Shown here: one piece after another, positions 1-8,727 of the stretch
Numbering within the stretch: position 1 is the stretch's first letter
Layout of the letters: each line of letters opens with the position of its first letter
From: Intestinirhabdus alba
GTDB taxonomy: Bacteria > Pseudomonadota > Gammaproteobacteria > Enterobacterales > Enterobacteriaceae
NCBI RefSeq assembly: GCF_009711095.1
Contig: NZ_WMJZ01000026.1
Location: 1 to 64,000, forward strand
Length of the DNA: 64,000 nt
Reading direction: 5' to 3'
Program-made: the position numbers and the translations under genes
The notes under the pieces: generated by a model
What the model saw: only the letters and a program-made list of their open reading frames with translations
Database searches by the model: none
Told to the model about the DNA's origin: nothing

Positions 1-72
1 CGTCCTTTTTTACCCGCCCATTACTGGGGATTCCTCAGCGCGTGAGCGGGGTTTCCTGCAACCCGTTAGCGA

Positions 73-357
73 TTACGCGCGAACGAAGTCGATATGGGTC
101 AGCTTCGGCTTGAAAGCGTGACGCTGTACGGCCTGAGCTTTAACTTTTACTTCTTTACCGTCAACAACGATGGTCAGAACTTCAGTATAAAAACCTTCTT
201 TAGCCTGCATGTTCATGATCGAATCGTGATCCAGCTCGATAGCAATCGGGGCTTCTGCGCCACCGTAGATGATTGCCGGAAACTTGTTAGCGGCGCGCAG
301 GCGGCGGCTCGCACCCTTACCCTGCTCTTTACGAACTTCAGCGTTAATAGTAAACAT
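73..357 (-). CDS. rplY: 50S ribosomal protein L25
   Basis: Short form of L25 (94 aa), which binds loop E of 5S rRNA in the large ribosomal subunit. The whole length matches the enterobacterial protein, including the N-terminal [19 protein letters not shown] and the C-terminal THIDFVRA. There is no CTC-type C-terminal extension, as expected for gamma-proteobacteria. The gene lies downstream of radD on the same strand, separated by about 100 bases that probably hold its own promoter. The call is secure. Confidence 0.97.
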   Translation of the reverse strand: MFTINAEVRKEQGKGASRRLRAANKFPAIIYGGAEAPIAIELDHDSIMNMQAKEGFYTEVLTIVVDGKEVKVKAQAVQRHAFKPKLTHIDFVRA

Positions 358-460
358 TTGAATCTCTCTTCAATAATTCCTGCTACAGGCGACCCAGCAG
401 CAGGTAAACATTCTGCTCTGCGGATGCAAAAGCGGGCGAGATTCTATACTCAATTGGCCT

Positions 461-2242
461 TCACGGCAACGAAAAGTGCGCCCGGCCGCGTAATTCATGC
501 GCCCGGCGGAAGCGTCCCTCATAGTCAAACACCTTTTCGCGCACCTGCCAGTATTGGCCCTTCATCCGGGCGACGACGAAGTCGGGATGACGCAGCAGCG
601 GCAGCTGCGCCACGATGTCGGCGGCGGTTATCCAGCGCAGCGGCACGCCCGGCGTGCGGGTGTGAGGGCGAATAAACAGCTGCTCGAACGCCGTGCGCTG
701 AGCCGGAGTCCGCAGGCGAAAACGCTCGCTGACGTCGGCACCGTCTTCATCAAAATAGATGATTTTCAGCCATTCGCCTTTCTCGTCGCTGCCGTGCTGC
801 ATGGTCATACCGCTGCAGCGCAGCACCAGCGCGTCCTTCAGCTTCAGCGCCGCTTTCAGCATATCGTCCGGGTCCACCAGCACCGTATCGCACTCCCGAC
901 AGCGGCGGGCCGCAATGTCGTTTTCCGCATTGCACTGGGGACAGTTTTTAAAGCGGAAGCGGAAGTCGCACTGTTCACGATGGCCCTCGTCATCCTCAAA
1001 CCAGCCCTGGCAGCGGCGGCCAAAGTGTTCGATCAGGGTGCCGTCAGCGGTGGTTTTTCCCCAGAAAGTGTTGGCGAAGCCGCAGGCGGGACAGAAGACC
1101 TGCACCGGCACGCTGTCGCTTTTGCCTTTCGGGCTGCCCACTTCCGGCGAATAGAGATCGTGAGGGTTACCGGCATAGTCGAGAATCAGGCAGTCGGTCT
1201 TGCCGGGTGCCAGGCGCAGGCCGCGGCCAACGATCTGTTGGTAAAGGCTTACCGACTCGGTCGGGCGCAGGATGGCGATGAGATCGACATGTGGGGCGTC
1301 GAAGCCGGTGGTCAGCACCGCGACGTTAACCAGGTATCGAAAACGCTGCGCTTTGAAGGCCTCAATCAGCGTGTCGCGCCCGGCACCCGGCGTTTCGCCG
1401 GTAATCAGCGCCGCCTCGTCGGCGGGCAGCAGGCCAACAATTTCCTTCGCGTGCTCTACGGTGGCGGCGAAGATCATCACCCCTTTGCGGGCTGCGGCGA
1501 ACTCGACGATCTGGCTGACGATGTGCGGCGTAATGCGCCGCTGCTTTTTCAGCTCCCGGTTCAGGTCGGCCTCGCTGAACAGACCGTTGTTCCGGGCCTG
1601 CAGACGGCTGAAGTCATACTGCACCACCGGCATGTCCAGTCGCTCCGGCGGCGTCAGGTAGCCGTGCTTAATCATGTAGCGCAGCGGCAGCTCGTAGATG
1701 CAGTCGCGAAACAGCGCCTTCTCCGTGCCGCGCACCATGCCGTGATAGTGGAACTGGTAAATCCAGCCTTTGCCCAGGCGAAACGGGGTGGCGGTCAGGC
1801 CGAGCAGGCGCAGGCGGGGGTTGACGCTGCTCAGGTGGCTAAGGATTTGCTGGTACTGACTCTCCTCATCGTCGCTGATGCGGTGGCACTCATCGACAAT
1901 CAGCAGGGAGAACTCGCTGCTGAAAGCCTCCAGGCTGCGGGCCACCGACTGCACGCTGCCGAACACCACCTTGCCGTGGCTCTCTTTGCGCTTCAGCCCG
2001 GCGGCGAAAATATCCGCCTCCAGGCCCAGCGCAAGATACTTGGCATGGTTCTGTGCCACCAGCTCCTTCACGTGCGCCAGTACCAGCACGCGCCCGCGGG
2101 CCAGGCGCGCCAGCTCGGCGATAACCAGACTTTTGCCCGCACCGGTGGGCAGGACGATGACCGCCGGGGTGCGATGTCGACGAAAATGGGCAAGCGTGGC
2201 GTCCACGGCTTCCTGCTGATAGGGGCGAAGAGTAAAATTCAT
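461..2242 (-). CDS. radD: RadD, DEAD/DEAH-box DNA repair helicase (YejH)
   Basis: Superfamily 2 helicase-like ATPase of 593 aa, a few residues longer than the E. coli protein (586). Walker A PTGAGKS is at residues 32-38 and the DECH box at 117-120. A helicase C-terminal domain with QQIVGRGLR follows in the middle. The C-terminal third has Cys-rich zinc-finger motifs (CPACGF, then CPQCNAEND and CRECD near residues 385-455). The E. coli protein works with SSB and RecA-dependent repair. The extra C-terminal residues come from a shifted stop codon. It is divergent from rsuA across a 318-base gap. Confidence 0.95.
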   Translation of the reverse strand: MNFTLRPYQQEAVDATLAHFRRHRTPAVIVLPTGAGKSLVIAELARLARGRVLVLAHVKELVAQNHAKYLALGLEADIFAAGLKRKESHGKVVFGSVQSVARSLEAFSSEFSLLIVDECHRISDDEESQYQQILSHLSSVNPRLRLLGLTATPFRLGKGWIYQFHYHGMVRGTEKALFRDCIYELPLRYMIKHGYLTPPERLDMPVVQYDFSRLQARNNGLFSEADLNRELKKQRRITPHIVSQIVEFAAARKGVMIFAATVEHAKEIVGLLPADEAALITGETPGAGRDTLIEAFKAQRFRYLVNVAVLTTGFDAPHVDLIAILRPTESVSLYQQIVGRGLRLAPGKTDCLILDYAGNPHDLYSPEVGSPKGKSDSVPVQVFCPACGFANTFWGKTTADGTLIEHFGRRCQGWFEDDEGHREQCDFRFRFKNCPQCNAENDIAARRCRECDTVLVDPDDMLKAALKLKDALVLRCSGMTMQHGSDEKGEWLKIIYFDEDGADVSERFRLRTPAQRTAFEQLFIRPHTRTPGVPLRWITAADIVAQLPLLRHPDFVVARMKGQYWQVREKVFDYEGRFRRAHELRGRAHFSLP

Positions 2243-2462
2243 ATTTTCACAGTACGTCGTTAATTCAGTGAGATTCCGCTATTCTGCGGGCAGGCAGTGC
2301 CGTCCGGCCCGCGCCGTTGACCCGGCTGCGGCGTAAGCCGACGCGCCGTCTGCTCAGGTGAGGTTCTCTGGCGTCAGAATAAGTAAGGCACTCTTCCTGC
2401 GCGCCGGTCATCGCGTTCATAGCCCGCGCCGCGCGCGTTAGTATGCCACGATTCTTTTTCCC

Positions 2463-2490
2463 TTGAGGGAAGTTGTTAGCCCGTTATACT
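2463..2490 (+). promoter_or_regulatory. Likely sigma70 promoter of rsuA
   Basis: TTGAGG at 2463-2468 and TATACT at 2485-2490, 16 bases apart, lie 70 bases upstream of the rsuA start. This is the clearest element in the 318-base radD-rsuA gap (2243-2560). The rest of the gap is GC-rich and shows no gene. Confidence 0.5.
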
Positions 2491-2560
2491 GAGCGGACTT
2501 TAGCGCTGTTTTTCAGGCACCGCACCTGACTTTCTTATCTTTACAGGCCAAATCAACGTT

Positions 2561-3265
2561 ATGCGACTTGATAAATTTATCGCTCAGCAGCTCGGCGTCA
2601 GCCGCGCTATTGCCGGGCGTGAGATCCGCGCTAACCGGATCACCGTGGATGGCGAAGTTACCCGAAACGCCGCGTTTAAACTGCTGCCGGAACACCGCGT
2701 CGCCTTTGACGGCAACGCGCTGGCGCAGCAGCATGGCCCGCGCTACTTCATGCTGAATAAGCCCCAGGGCTATGTCTGTTCCACCGACGATCCGGATCAT
2801 CCGACGGTGCTTTATTTTCTTGATGAACCGGTCGCTTATAAGCTACATGCGGCGGGACGCCTGGATATCGATACCACCGGACTGGTGCTGATGACCGATG
2901 ACGGACAGTGGTCGCACCGCATCACCTCGCCGCGCCATCGCTGCGAAAAGCGCTATCTGGTGACTCTTGAGTCCCCGATAGCGGAAGAGACCGCCGCGCA
3001 GTTTGCCAGAGGGGTACAGCTGCACAATGAGAAAGAGCTGACCAGGCCGGCGCAGCTGGAGGTGATTACCCCGACCCGGGTGCGTCTGACCATCAGCGAA
3101 GGCCGCTACCATCAGGTGAAGCGTATGTTTGCCGCAGTGGGCAACCACGTGGTGGAGCTGCACCGTGAACGGATCGGCGGCATTGAGCTGGATCCCGACC
3201 TCGCCCCCGGCGAGTATCGTCCGCTGTCCGCTGACGAAATTGCCAGCGTCGGCCTGCCGTCGTAA
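2561..3265 (+). CDS. rsuA: 16S rRNA pseudouridine(516) synthase RsuA
   Basis: Modifies U516 of 16S rRNA to pseudouridine during small-subunit assembly. The 234-aa protein has an N-terminal S4 RNA-binding domain (about residues 1-60, beginning [10 protein letters not shown]) and a RsuA/RluB-type synthase domain. The catalytic loop GRLDIDTTG carries the predicted nucleophile Asp102. The length is close to the E. coli protein (231 aa). bcr follows about 150 bases downstream on the same strand, so the two may be cotranscribed. Confidence 0.96.
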   Translation: MRLDKFIAQQLGVSRAIAGREIRANRITVDGEVTRNAAFKLLPEHRVAFDGNALAQQHGPRYFMLNKPQGYVCSTDDPDHPTVLYFLDEPVAYKLHAAGRLDIDTTGLVLMTDDGQWSHRITSPRHRCEKRYLVTLESPIAEETAAQFARGVQLHNEKELTRPAQLEVITPTRVRLTISEGRYHQVKRMFAAVGNHVVELHRERIGGIELDPDLAPGEYRPLSADEIASVGLPS

Positions 3266-3413
3266 AAGAGGACTCAGCCAAATGAGTGGCGCGCTTGCCA
3301 TTATAAAGCACAGAGCGCGACCCCTTCAGCGAGCGCACGCCGGGTCTGAACGACAGAGGAAGACGCCAGGCCCGCGAAATTTTTTAATCGCCCGTTAACT
3401 CCAGGAGCATAAT

Positions 3414-4604
3414 GTGACCACCCGGCAGCACTCATCACTTGCCATTGTTTTTATTCTTGGCCTTCTGGCCATGCTGATGCCGCTGTCTATTGATATGTAT
3501 CTTCCGGCGCTGCCGGTGATCTCGGCGCAGTTCGGCGTGTCGGCAGGCAGTGCGCAGATGACCCTGAGCACCTATATTCTGGGTTTTGCGCTGGGTCAGC
3601 TGATTTACGGGCCGATGGCCGACAGCCTGGGGCGGAAGCCGGTGATTCTTGGCGGTACGCTGGTGTTTGCGGCGGCGGCGGCAGCCTGCGCGCTGGCGCA
3701 GACCATCGATCAGCTGATTGTGATGCGCTTTTTCCACGGGCTGGCCGCCGCCGCCGCCAGCGTGGTGATCAACGCGCTGATGCGCGATATCTATCCGAAG
3801 GAAGAGTTTTCGCGGATGATGTCGTTCGTCATGCTGGTTACCACCATTGCACCGCTGATGGCACCCATCGTCGGCGGCTGGGTGCTGGTGTGGCTGAGCT
3901 GGCACTATATCTTCTGGATCCTGGCGCTGGCGGCGATCCTCGCCTCGGCCATGATTTTCCTGCTGATTAAAGAGACGCTGCCGCCGGATCGCCGACAGCC
4001 GTTTCGTATGCGCACCACGCTGGGCAACTTTGCCTCGCTGTTTCGCCATAAGCGCGTGCTGAGCTACATGCTGGCCAGCGGCTTCAGCTTTGCCGGGATG
4101 TTCTCATTTCTGAGCGCCGGGCCGTTTGTCTATATCGAGATCAACCACGTTCCGCCGCAGGAGTTTGGCTACTACTTCGCGCTGAACATTGTGTTTCTGT
4201 TTGTAATGACCATCTTCAACAGCCGCTTTGTACGGCGCATTGGCGCACTGAATATGTTTCGCGCCGGCCTGTGGATCCAGTTTGCGGTGGCGATCTGGCT
4301 GGTGCTCAGCGCGCTGACCGGCATCGGGTTCTGGGCGCTGGTGGTCGGGGTGGCGATATTCGTCGGCTGCGTGTCGATGGTTTCCTCCAATGCGATGGCG
4401 GTGATCCTGGATGAATTTCCGCACATGGCGGGGACGGCCTCTTCGCTGGCGGGCACCTTCCGTTTTGGTATCGGGGCCATAGTTGGCGCGCTGCTGTCGC
4501 TGGCGACCTTTAACTCGGCGTGGCCGATGATCTGGTCAATTGCGTTTTGTGCCGCTAGCTCAATTATCTTTTGTATCTATGCAAGCCGCCCTAAAAAACG
4601 GTGA
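3414..4604 (+). CDS. bcr: Bcr, MFS drug exporter (bicyclomycin/sulfonamide resistance)
   Basis: A 396-aa inner-membrane major facilitator of the DHA1 Bcr/CflA type, with 12 predicted helices. It exports bicyclomycin and related compounds by proton antiport. Helix 1 contains the family motif [10 protein letters not shown], and the loop between helices 2 and 3 contains [12 protein letters not shown]. The start is a GTG preceded by CCAGGAG; an ATG two bases earlier runs straight into a stop. The length equals the E. coli protein. It follows rsuA as in E. coli. Confidence 0.95.
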   Translation: MTTRQHSSLAIVFILGLLAMLMPLSIDMYLPALPVISAQFGVSAGSAQMTLSTYILGFALGQLIYGPMADSLGRKPVILGGTLVFAAAAAACALAQTIDQLIVMRFFHGLAAAAASVVINALMRDIYPKEEFSRMMSFVMLVTTIAPLMAPIVGGWVLVWLSWHYIFWILALAAILASAMIFLLIKETLPPDRRQPFRMRTTLGNFASLFRHKRVLSYMLASGFSFAGMFSFLSAGPFVYIEINHVPPQEFGYYFALNIVFLFVMTIFNSRFVRRIGALNMFRAGLWIQFAVAIWLVLSALTGIGFWALVVGVAIFVGCVSMVSSNAMAVILDEFPHMAGTASSLAGTFRFGIGAIVGALLSLATFNSAWPMIWSIAFCAASSIIFCIYASRPKKR

Positions 4605-4937
4605 TCGGATACACAACATGAGGCTCCTGTGGGCTCCTTTCTTGACTCAGGTCAAAGAAAAATCGTTCATTTTTTCGCTGTTTGTTTAGTTTATGTAAAA
4701 TTCATTTATTTAAAAAGTCACGTTCTTGTAGTTAAATAGGTTGAGTTGGATCGCAAAAACGAGTACATATAGCCCGTAAATGTATCCTTGCCTGAATTAT
4801 TTATTTTAACAATGGTTTCAGAAGCCACGTGGGATAAGGAGCGCAGCAGCTGGCAACGGTTGGAAGACGGTTTGTCAACGCTGTGTTAATATGGATGTAA
4901 ACAAATTGTGAAGTGACTGTGCTTCCGGGGAAAGAAA
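4605..4937. other. AT-rich intergenic region upstream of yejG
   Basis: About 330 bases, clearly more AT-rich than the neighbouring genes. It presumably holds the bcr 3' end and the yejG promoter. A 25-codon reading frame near 4812 lacks a ribosome binding site and I do not call it. No convincing terminator or operator was found. Confidence 0.5.
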
Positions 4938-4940
4938 GTG

Positions 4941-5282
4941 ATGACATTACAGCTCTCAATCGTTCATCGTTTACCACAAAACTATCGTTGGAGCGCGGGT
5001 TTTGCAGGTTCTAAAGTTGAACCGATTCCGCAAGACGGACACGCTACGGAAAACGAGCTGGTGGCGCTTAAACTGCTGAGTCCGAACGGCGACAAGGCGT
5101 GGCCGGTGATGCACAAGCTCAGCCAGGCGCTCAGCGATATCGAGGTGGCCTGCTCCGTGCTGGAGTGCGAAGGCGAGCCGTGTCTGTTCGTCAATTGTCA
5201 GGACGAATTCGCCGCTACCTGCCGGCTGAAGAACTTCGGCGTCGCCATCGCGGAGCCTTTTTCTCACCATAATCCATTCTGA
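4941..5282 (+). CDS. yejG: YejG family conserved protein
   Basis: Small cytoplasmic protein of 113 aa, similar end to end to E. coli YejG (114 aa): [19 protein letters not shown] near the start and [12 protein letters not shown] near the end. No enzymatic motif is visible. A link to aminoglycoside tolerance has been suggested for E. coli YejG, but the mechanism is unknown. An in-frame GTG at 4938, three bases upstream, is an alternative start that would give exactly 114 aa. A GGGGA at 4927-4931 could serve either start. In E. coli the next genes would be yejFEBA; here only a relic remains. Confidence 0.9.
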   Translation: MTLQLSIVHRLPQNYRWSAGFAGSKVEPIPQDGHATENELVALKLLSPNGDKAWPVMHKLSQALSDIEVACSVLECEGEPCLFVNCQDEFAATCRLKNFGVAIAEPFSHHNPF

Positions 5283-5349
5283 CCGCGCCGCCTCTTCGGG
5301 GCCTGGCGATGGCCGCCGGCGCACCGGAGCAGGGCGGCCAGATCTGCCA

Positions 5350-5452
5350 CGACTCTTCCCGCGCCGTAGAGCGCGCTGTTCATCCACTCAGATCAAAGGC
5401 AAGCGTGAACGCTTCGCGCACGCGCCAGTCGCTGGACGTTAAAAAACCAGCC
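5350..5452 (-). pseudogene. yejA: Relic of yejA (peptide/microcin C ABC transporter binding protein)
   Basis: Reading leftwards on the minus strand, three short stretches match consecutive segments of the YejA peptide-binding protein but lie in different frames: WFFNVQR, then DWRVREAFTLAFD, then (after a one-base shift) EWMNSALYGA. E. coli YejA, from memory, has WLAFNIQR, DRRVREAITLAFD and EWMNKALF in this order. Small deletions separate the pieces, so this is a decayed gene fragment. Its place between yejG and mepS is where yejABEF-rtn stands in E. coli. No other part of that operon is recognisable. Confidence 0.75.
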
Positions 5453-5573
5453 TGAGCGAGCGATAAGGGACGCAGCGTGCGCTGTGAACCGGACAACGGG
5501 CGACCGGTGGAGCAGACACATGCCGTGCAGGGCGTAAGGCCATTTTCGCGGTGGGTGAAGGCTGGCGTGGGAC

Positions 5574-5599
5574 AAAAAAAGCACCGCTTGCGCAGTGCT
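5574..5599 (-). terminator. Rho-independent terminator of mepS
   Basis: On the minus strand an 8-bp stem (one G-U pair) closes a GCAA tetraloop and is followed at once by seven U residues (the A-run at 5574-5580). It lies about 50 bases downstream of the mepS stop. This is a textbook intrinsic terminator. Confidence 0.85.
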
Positions 5600-5646
5600 C
5601 TCTATTTTGACGTCCTGTCAGACCCCAGGGAAAATAACCAGCTGCG

Positions 5647-6213
5647 TCAGCTGCGGTTCAGCACGCGCCTCGCCTCGTTATAGCGTTTATTCCAGTAGGG
5701 ATCGTTCATGCTGGAGATCATCACGCCGCTGCTGGTAGAGGCGTGGACAAACTGATCGTTACCAATGTAAATGCCTACGTGACGGCCCGTAGAGCCGGCG
5801 CGGAAAAGCACCAGATCGCCGGTGCGCAGATTGCTGCGCGAAACGGATTTGCCAATCGCCCGCTGTTGCGACGTTGAGCGCGGCAGCTCTAAACCAAACT
5901 GTTCACGAAAGGTACGCTGCACAAAGCTGGAGCAGTCGATACCTTTTTTACTGGTGCCGCCCAGGCGGTAGCGCACGCCCTTCCAGTCGGCATATTGATC
6001 CATAATCCGCGACTTGACGTCGAGATTACGCACCATACTTTCAAATTCATCCTGAGAGGCTTGCAGTGAAGAGCTTTCTTGCCCCACAGCATGCGTCTCA
6101 GAATGCACGTTCTGTGCGGTATGGGTTGTGCTACAAGCAGAAAGCAGTACCGCGACCGCCGCTGCAGGAATTGCCCGCAAAAAATATCTCAAAAAAGGTT
6201 GAGATTTGACCAT
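5647..6213 (-). CDS. mepS: MepS (Spr), murein DD-endopeptidase lipoprotein
   Basis: Outer-membrane lipoprotein of 188 aa that cleaves D-Ala-mDAP crosslinks so that peptidoglycan can expand. A lipobox LLSAC puts the lipidated cysteine at residue 27. The NlpC/P60 domain has all three catalytic residues: Cys94 in GIDCSSF, His145 in GRHVGIY and His157 in FVHAS (68, 119 and 131 in the mature protein). The length is identical to E. coli Spr. A strong terminator follows. In E. coli rtn and yejABEF lie next to it; both are missing here. Confidence 0.96.
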   Translation of the reverse strand: MVKSQPFLRYFLRAIPAAAVAVLLSACSTTHTAQNVHSETHAVGQESSSLQASQDEFESMVRNLDVKSRIMDQYADWKGVRYRLGGTSKKGIDCSSFVQRTFREQFGLELPRSTSQQRAIGKSVSRSNLRTGDLVLFRAGSTGRHVGIYIGNDQFVHASTSSGVMISSMNDPYWNKRYNEARRVLNRS

Positions 6214-6673
6214 TTTGTTTATGTTCCCTTGAAGTCCTTAACGACAAAATATCGTTATAAAAATGTCAAACGTGACGAGACTAATTACCAGCGCACTATC
6301 AGACAATTCTTTAAGCATAAAAATGTGGGGGATCGCACAGTTTTATTTTGCAAGGCGAATTTTTGTCCCGCGAGGCAAAGCGAGTTCGAGATTAACCGAT
6401 TGTCCCGCCCAATGCGAGGGGTTTGGCGAGATTTTATATAAGGAAATATGATACGGAAAGTAAATATCCCCGCCATCCTTCACGTTGCCTGTACGCTGGC
6501 TTTATTCGGCCCTGGCCCTGAAGGGCCGCCGCCAGCGGCGTTCAAATCGACTAAGCCGATTTGTCCTCGCTCACTCATTACAGCCAACATCCGGGAGAAG
6601 AGGCAACCCGTTAATTTTAATATGAAATTTATCAGGGAAGGAGGAGGGGAGACGCTTTGCGTTACTTCTTAAA
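6214..6673. other. Long intergenic region between mepS and lpxT
   Basis: About 460 bases without a credible gene. The part next to mepS (6214-6450) is AT-rich and probably holds the mepS promoter and leader. The part from 6510 to 6565 is a cluster of small palindromes, listed separately. Short open frames here have no ribosome binding sites and no recognisable similarity. Confidence 0.5.
6514..6563. repeat. Cluster of three adjacent palindromes
   Basis: Three hairpin-forming sequences follow one another. GGCCCT-GA-AGGGCC is at 6514-6527, GCCGC-CA-GCGGC at 6528-6539, and CAAATCG with CGATTTG at 6543-6563. The compact arrangement resembles an extragenic repetitive element, but I found no second copy in this window. 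Confidence 0.45.
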
Positions 6674-6708
6674 CATCATCAGGCATGAGGCGAAAGCCTG
6701 ATGATGTT
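6672..6708 (-). terminator. Hairpin terminator downstream of lpxT
   Basis: A perfect 13-bp stem (AACATCATCAGGC with its complement) around an 11-base loop, starting 8 bases after the lpxT stop. The U-tract on the minus strand is short (UUU), so termination may be incomplete. Confidence 0.6.
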
Positions 6709-6716
6709 AATTATAT

Positions 6717-7439
6717 TTACTTTTCTGTTTCAATTTTGTACGAATTTCCCGGCAGATAATTGTCGAACAGGGAAATCAGCCGATCGCTTAATGAGGTCAT
6801 TAGCCACCACGGCAGGCCAATCAATGCCACGGTGAAAGAACCTACGGCGATATCGGTAAACCAGTGAGCGCCGATGATGACCCGTGGAAAAGCGAAAACC
6901 ACAAAAATAATAAGGGCGACCACGCCTGCTCCCTTCCCGAAATACCGCAGCATAAAGGCGGAAAAAATAAGCAGCATCATACCGTGGTCGCCGGGAAAAC
7001 TGTCTTTAGAGGCATCTTTAGTGGGAAGAGACAGCAGATCCTTGACCCGATGGACGTGCTCAAAGGTCAGGGTGGGGCTGGCGCGTTTTACCGGGAGCAG
7101 GGCCTGGCCAAGCTGGTTCAGCACCACCGCAGCCAGCAGCATCACCAGCCCGATAATCAGGATCCGTCGGCGACCTGCCGCGCTCTCTTTACGCCAGAAG
7201 CTGAGCATCAGCGCCCCCATCGCCAGCAGTGAACAGCCGTCAAAGGCCCGGTTATTGGTTAATGCCACCAGCCAGAGGAACGCCCGGCTTTCAACCAGCT
7301 TCTGGTTAAAAAAGTGAAACATCCCGGCATCGAGCGCCGACCAGAAGCCGTGTCCGGCGGGAAGATACCATGAGAGAAAAAGCGCAACCCCCGCTATATT
7401 CAGGATCAGTATCCGGGGCCACTGGGTTTTTATATCCAT
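6717..7439 (-). CDS. lpxT: LpxT, lipid A 1-phosphate kinase (undecaprenyl-pyrophosphate donor)
   Basis: Inner-membrane PAP2-family enzyme of 240 aa that moves a phosphate from undecaprenyl pyrophosphate to the 1-position of lipid A at the periplasmic face. The PAP2 motifs are visible as KRASPTL, SFPGDHGMM and GAHWFTDI, between about six membrane segments. The start is the ATG at 7439, which aligns with the E. coli start (237 aa). A TTG at 7466 would add nine residues without counterpart. It lies 36 bases after yeiR on the same strand, probably as an operon. Confidence 0.92.
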   Translation of the reverse strand: MDIKTQWPRILILNIAGVALFLSWYLPAGHGFWSALDAGMFHFFNQKLVESRAFLWLVALTNNRAFDGCSLLAMGALMLSFWRKESAAGRRRILIIGLVMLLAAVVLNQLGQALLPVKRASPTLTFEHVHRVKDLLSLPTKDASKDSFPGDHGMMLLIFSAFMLRYFGKGAGVVALIIFVVFAFPRVIIGAHWFTDIAVGSFTVALIGLPWWLMTSLSDRLISLFDNYLPGNSYKIETEK

Positions 7440-7475
7440 GTTTCGGTGTTCAACATTCACAGGCAATCCACCACT

Positions 7476-8462
7476 TTACAAGATTTCAGTTAAACGAAGC
7501 TTCAACAGTGACGACTGCAGCGCATTCCAGTCCGCTTCATCGCTTGAGATAAGTTCTATCCGGCTGTCCGGCGGGGCGACGCTCTGGGTCTCGATATGCA
7601 GATCCTCGCCCTGGCGGTTAATGCGCACCAGCCCTTCTGCAATTCGCATGACGCCCTTTACCCGTCCGACCGGCGCGAGCCGCGCCCACTCCAGCAGCCC
7701 GATAGTGTCGAAGACGGTCCCGGCATCAAAAATCCAGCCGCAGGCCTGGTAACCCTGCCCGCTGTTCAGGCTGCGACGCCAGCGCTGGTGGGCCGGCAGG
7801 CTGAGGGCGGCCAGCCCTTTTTTCTCCCCCTGACCGTGCGGGTGGGCGGCGCTGGCGGGCAGCGTGACCAGGTTATGGCGCGGCCGATCGAGCAGCCGAG
7901 CGTCAATCTGCCCGCGTTCGGCGTGTACAAGCTGGCGCTCGCCGCCGTAGTGCTGCCACCAGGCCTGCAGCGCGCGTTCGCTCTCCTCGCTGGCGCGATC
8001 GCCTTTGTTGGCGAGGATGATATCCGCAGCCGCCAGCTGATCGCGGAAGTTTTCATTAGTGACCGCCCGTTCATCCAGCAGCTGGCGAGGATCGAGCACG
8101 CACAGGGTGGCGCGCAGATCGATCCACGGCTCGTAGACCGGGGCGGTCAGCAGATCGAGGATCTGCCTGGGATGCCCCAGCCCGGTAGGCTCAATCAGCA
8201 GCCGGTCCGGTCTGCCCTGGCGCAGCAGGGTATTCAGGCCCACCTGCATCGGCAGGCCGTTGACGCAGCACATGCAGCCGCCGGGGATCTCTTTGAGCAG
8301 CGCGCCGCTGTCGGCGAGCAGCGCGCCGTCGATGCCGACTTCGCCAAACTCATTGACCAGCACCGCCCATTTCTCCGTGGGGTTCTTCTGCGCCAGTAAA
8401 TGAAGAATAGTGGTGGTTTTTCCGCTGCCGAGGAAACCGGTGATAAGGTTAGTTTTGGTCAC
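7476..8462 (-). CDS. yeiR: YeiR, zinc-binding G3E GTPase (COG0523)
   Basis: A 328-aa metallochaperone-type GTPase. Walker A GFLGSGKTT is at residues 9-17 and the metal-binding GGCMCC at 61-66, followed by a nucleotide-specificity NKGD motif and a CobW C-terminal domain. E. coli YeiR binds zinc and hydrolyses GTP; the client protein is not known. The length equals the E. coli protein. A His-rich stretch (AAHPHGQGE) in the middle may add metal ligands. No Zur box was recognised upstream. Confidence 0.94.
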   Translation of the reverse strand: MTKTNLITGFLGSGKTTTILHLLAQKNPTEKWAVLVNEFGEVGIDGALLADSGALLKEIPGGCMCCVNGLPMQVGLNTLLRQGRPDRLLIEPTGLGHPRQILDLLTAPVYEPWIDLRATLCVLDPRQLLDERAVTNENFRDQLAAADIILANKGDRASEESERALQAWWQHYGGERQLVHAERGQIDARLLDRPRHNLVTLPASAAHPHGQGEKKGLAALSLPAHQRWRRSLNSGQGYQACGWIFDAGTVFDTIGLLEWARLAPVGRVKGVMRIAEGLVRINRQGEDLHIETQSVAPPDSRIELISSDEADWNALQSSLLKLRLTEIL

Positions 8463-8684
8463 TTCTGCTCCGGGAGAGTGTGTTATCCGCGATCCTTCAG
8501 GCTGACTCCGGGCGGGGACGCCGCGACGCGCGTTTGTTAACAGGACGCCCGTCGCAACATCCGATCCTGGCCATCCTGTTATTCATGACGCAGGCTCTTG
8601 CCCTGTACAGCCTGAGCGGTTCAGGCGGTAGACGGTGATGTTGTCGTTAATCCTGGCTAAAAAAAGGGAAAAAGAGAAGGAAAG

Positions 8685-8711
8685 GGCGAACGAAGCGGTG
8701 CTTCGTTCGCC
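8685..8711 (-). terminator. Terminator downstream of yeiQ
   Basis: A perfect 11-bp stem (GGCGAACGAAG / CTTCGTTCGCC) with a 5-base loop lies 17 bases after the yeiQ stop. On the minus strand it is followed by a long pyrimidine tract with several U runs (A-rich 8659-8684 on the plus strand). Confidence 0.75.
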
Positions 8712-8727
8712 TGAATGGCAGGAAAGG

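Noticed and set aside
497-2263. 588-codon plus-strand frame opposite radD
   Set aside because: Antisense shadow of a GC-rich gene; its translation has no recognisable family, and radD is unmistakable.
4812-4889. 25-codon frame upstream of yejG
   Set aside because: No ribosome binding site and no remembered homologue; likely chance.
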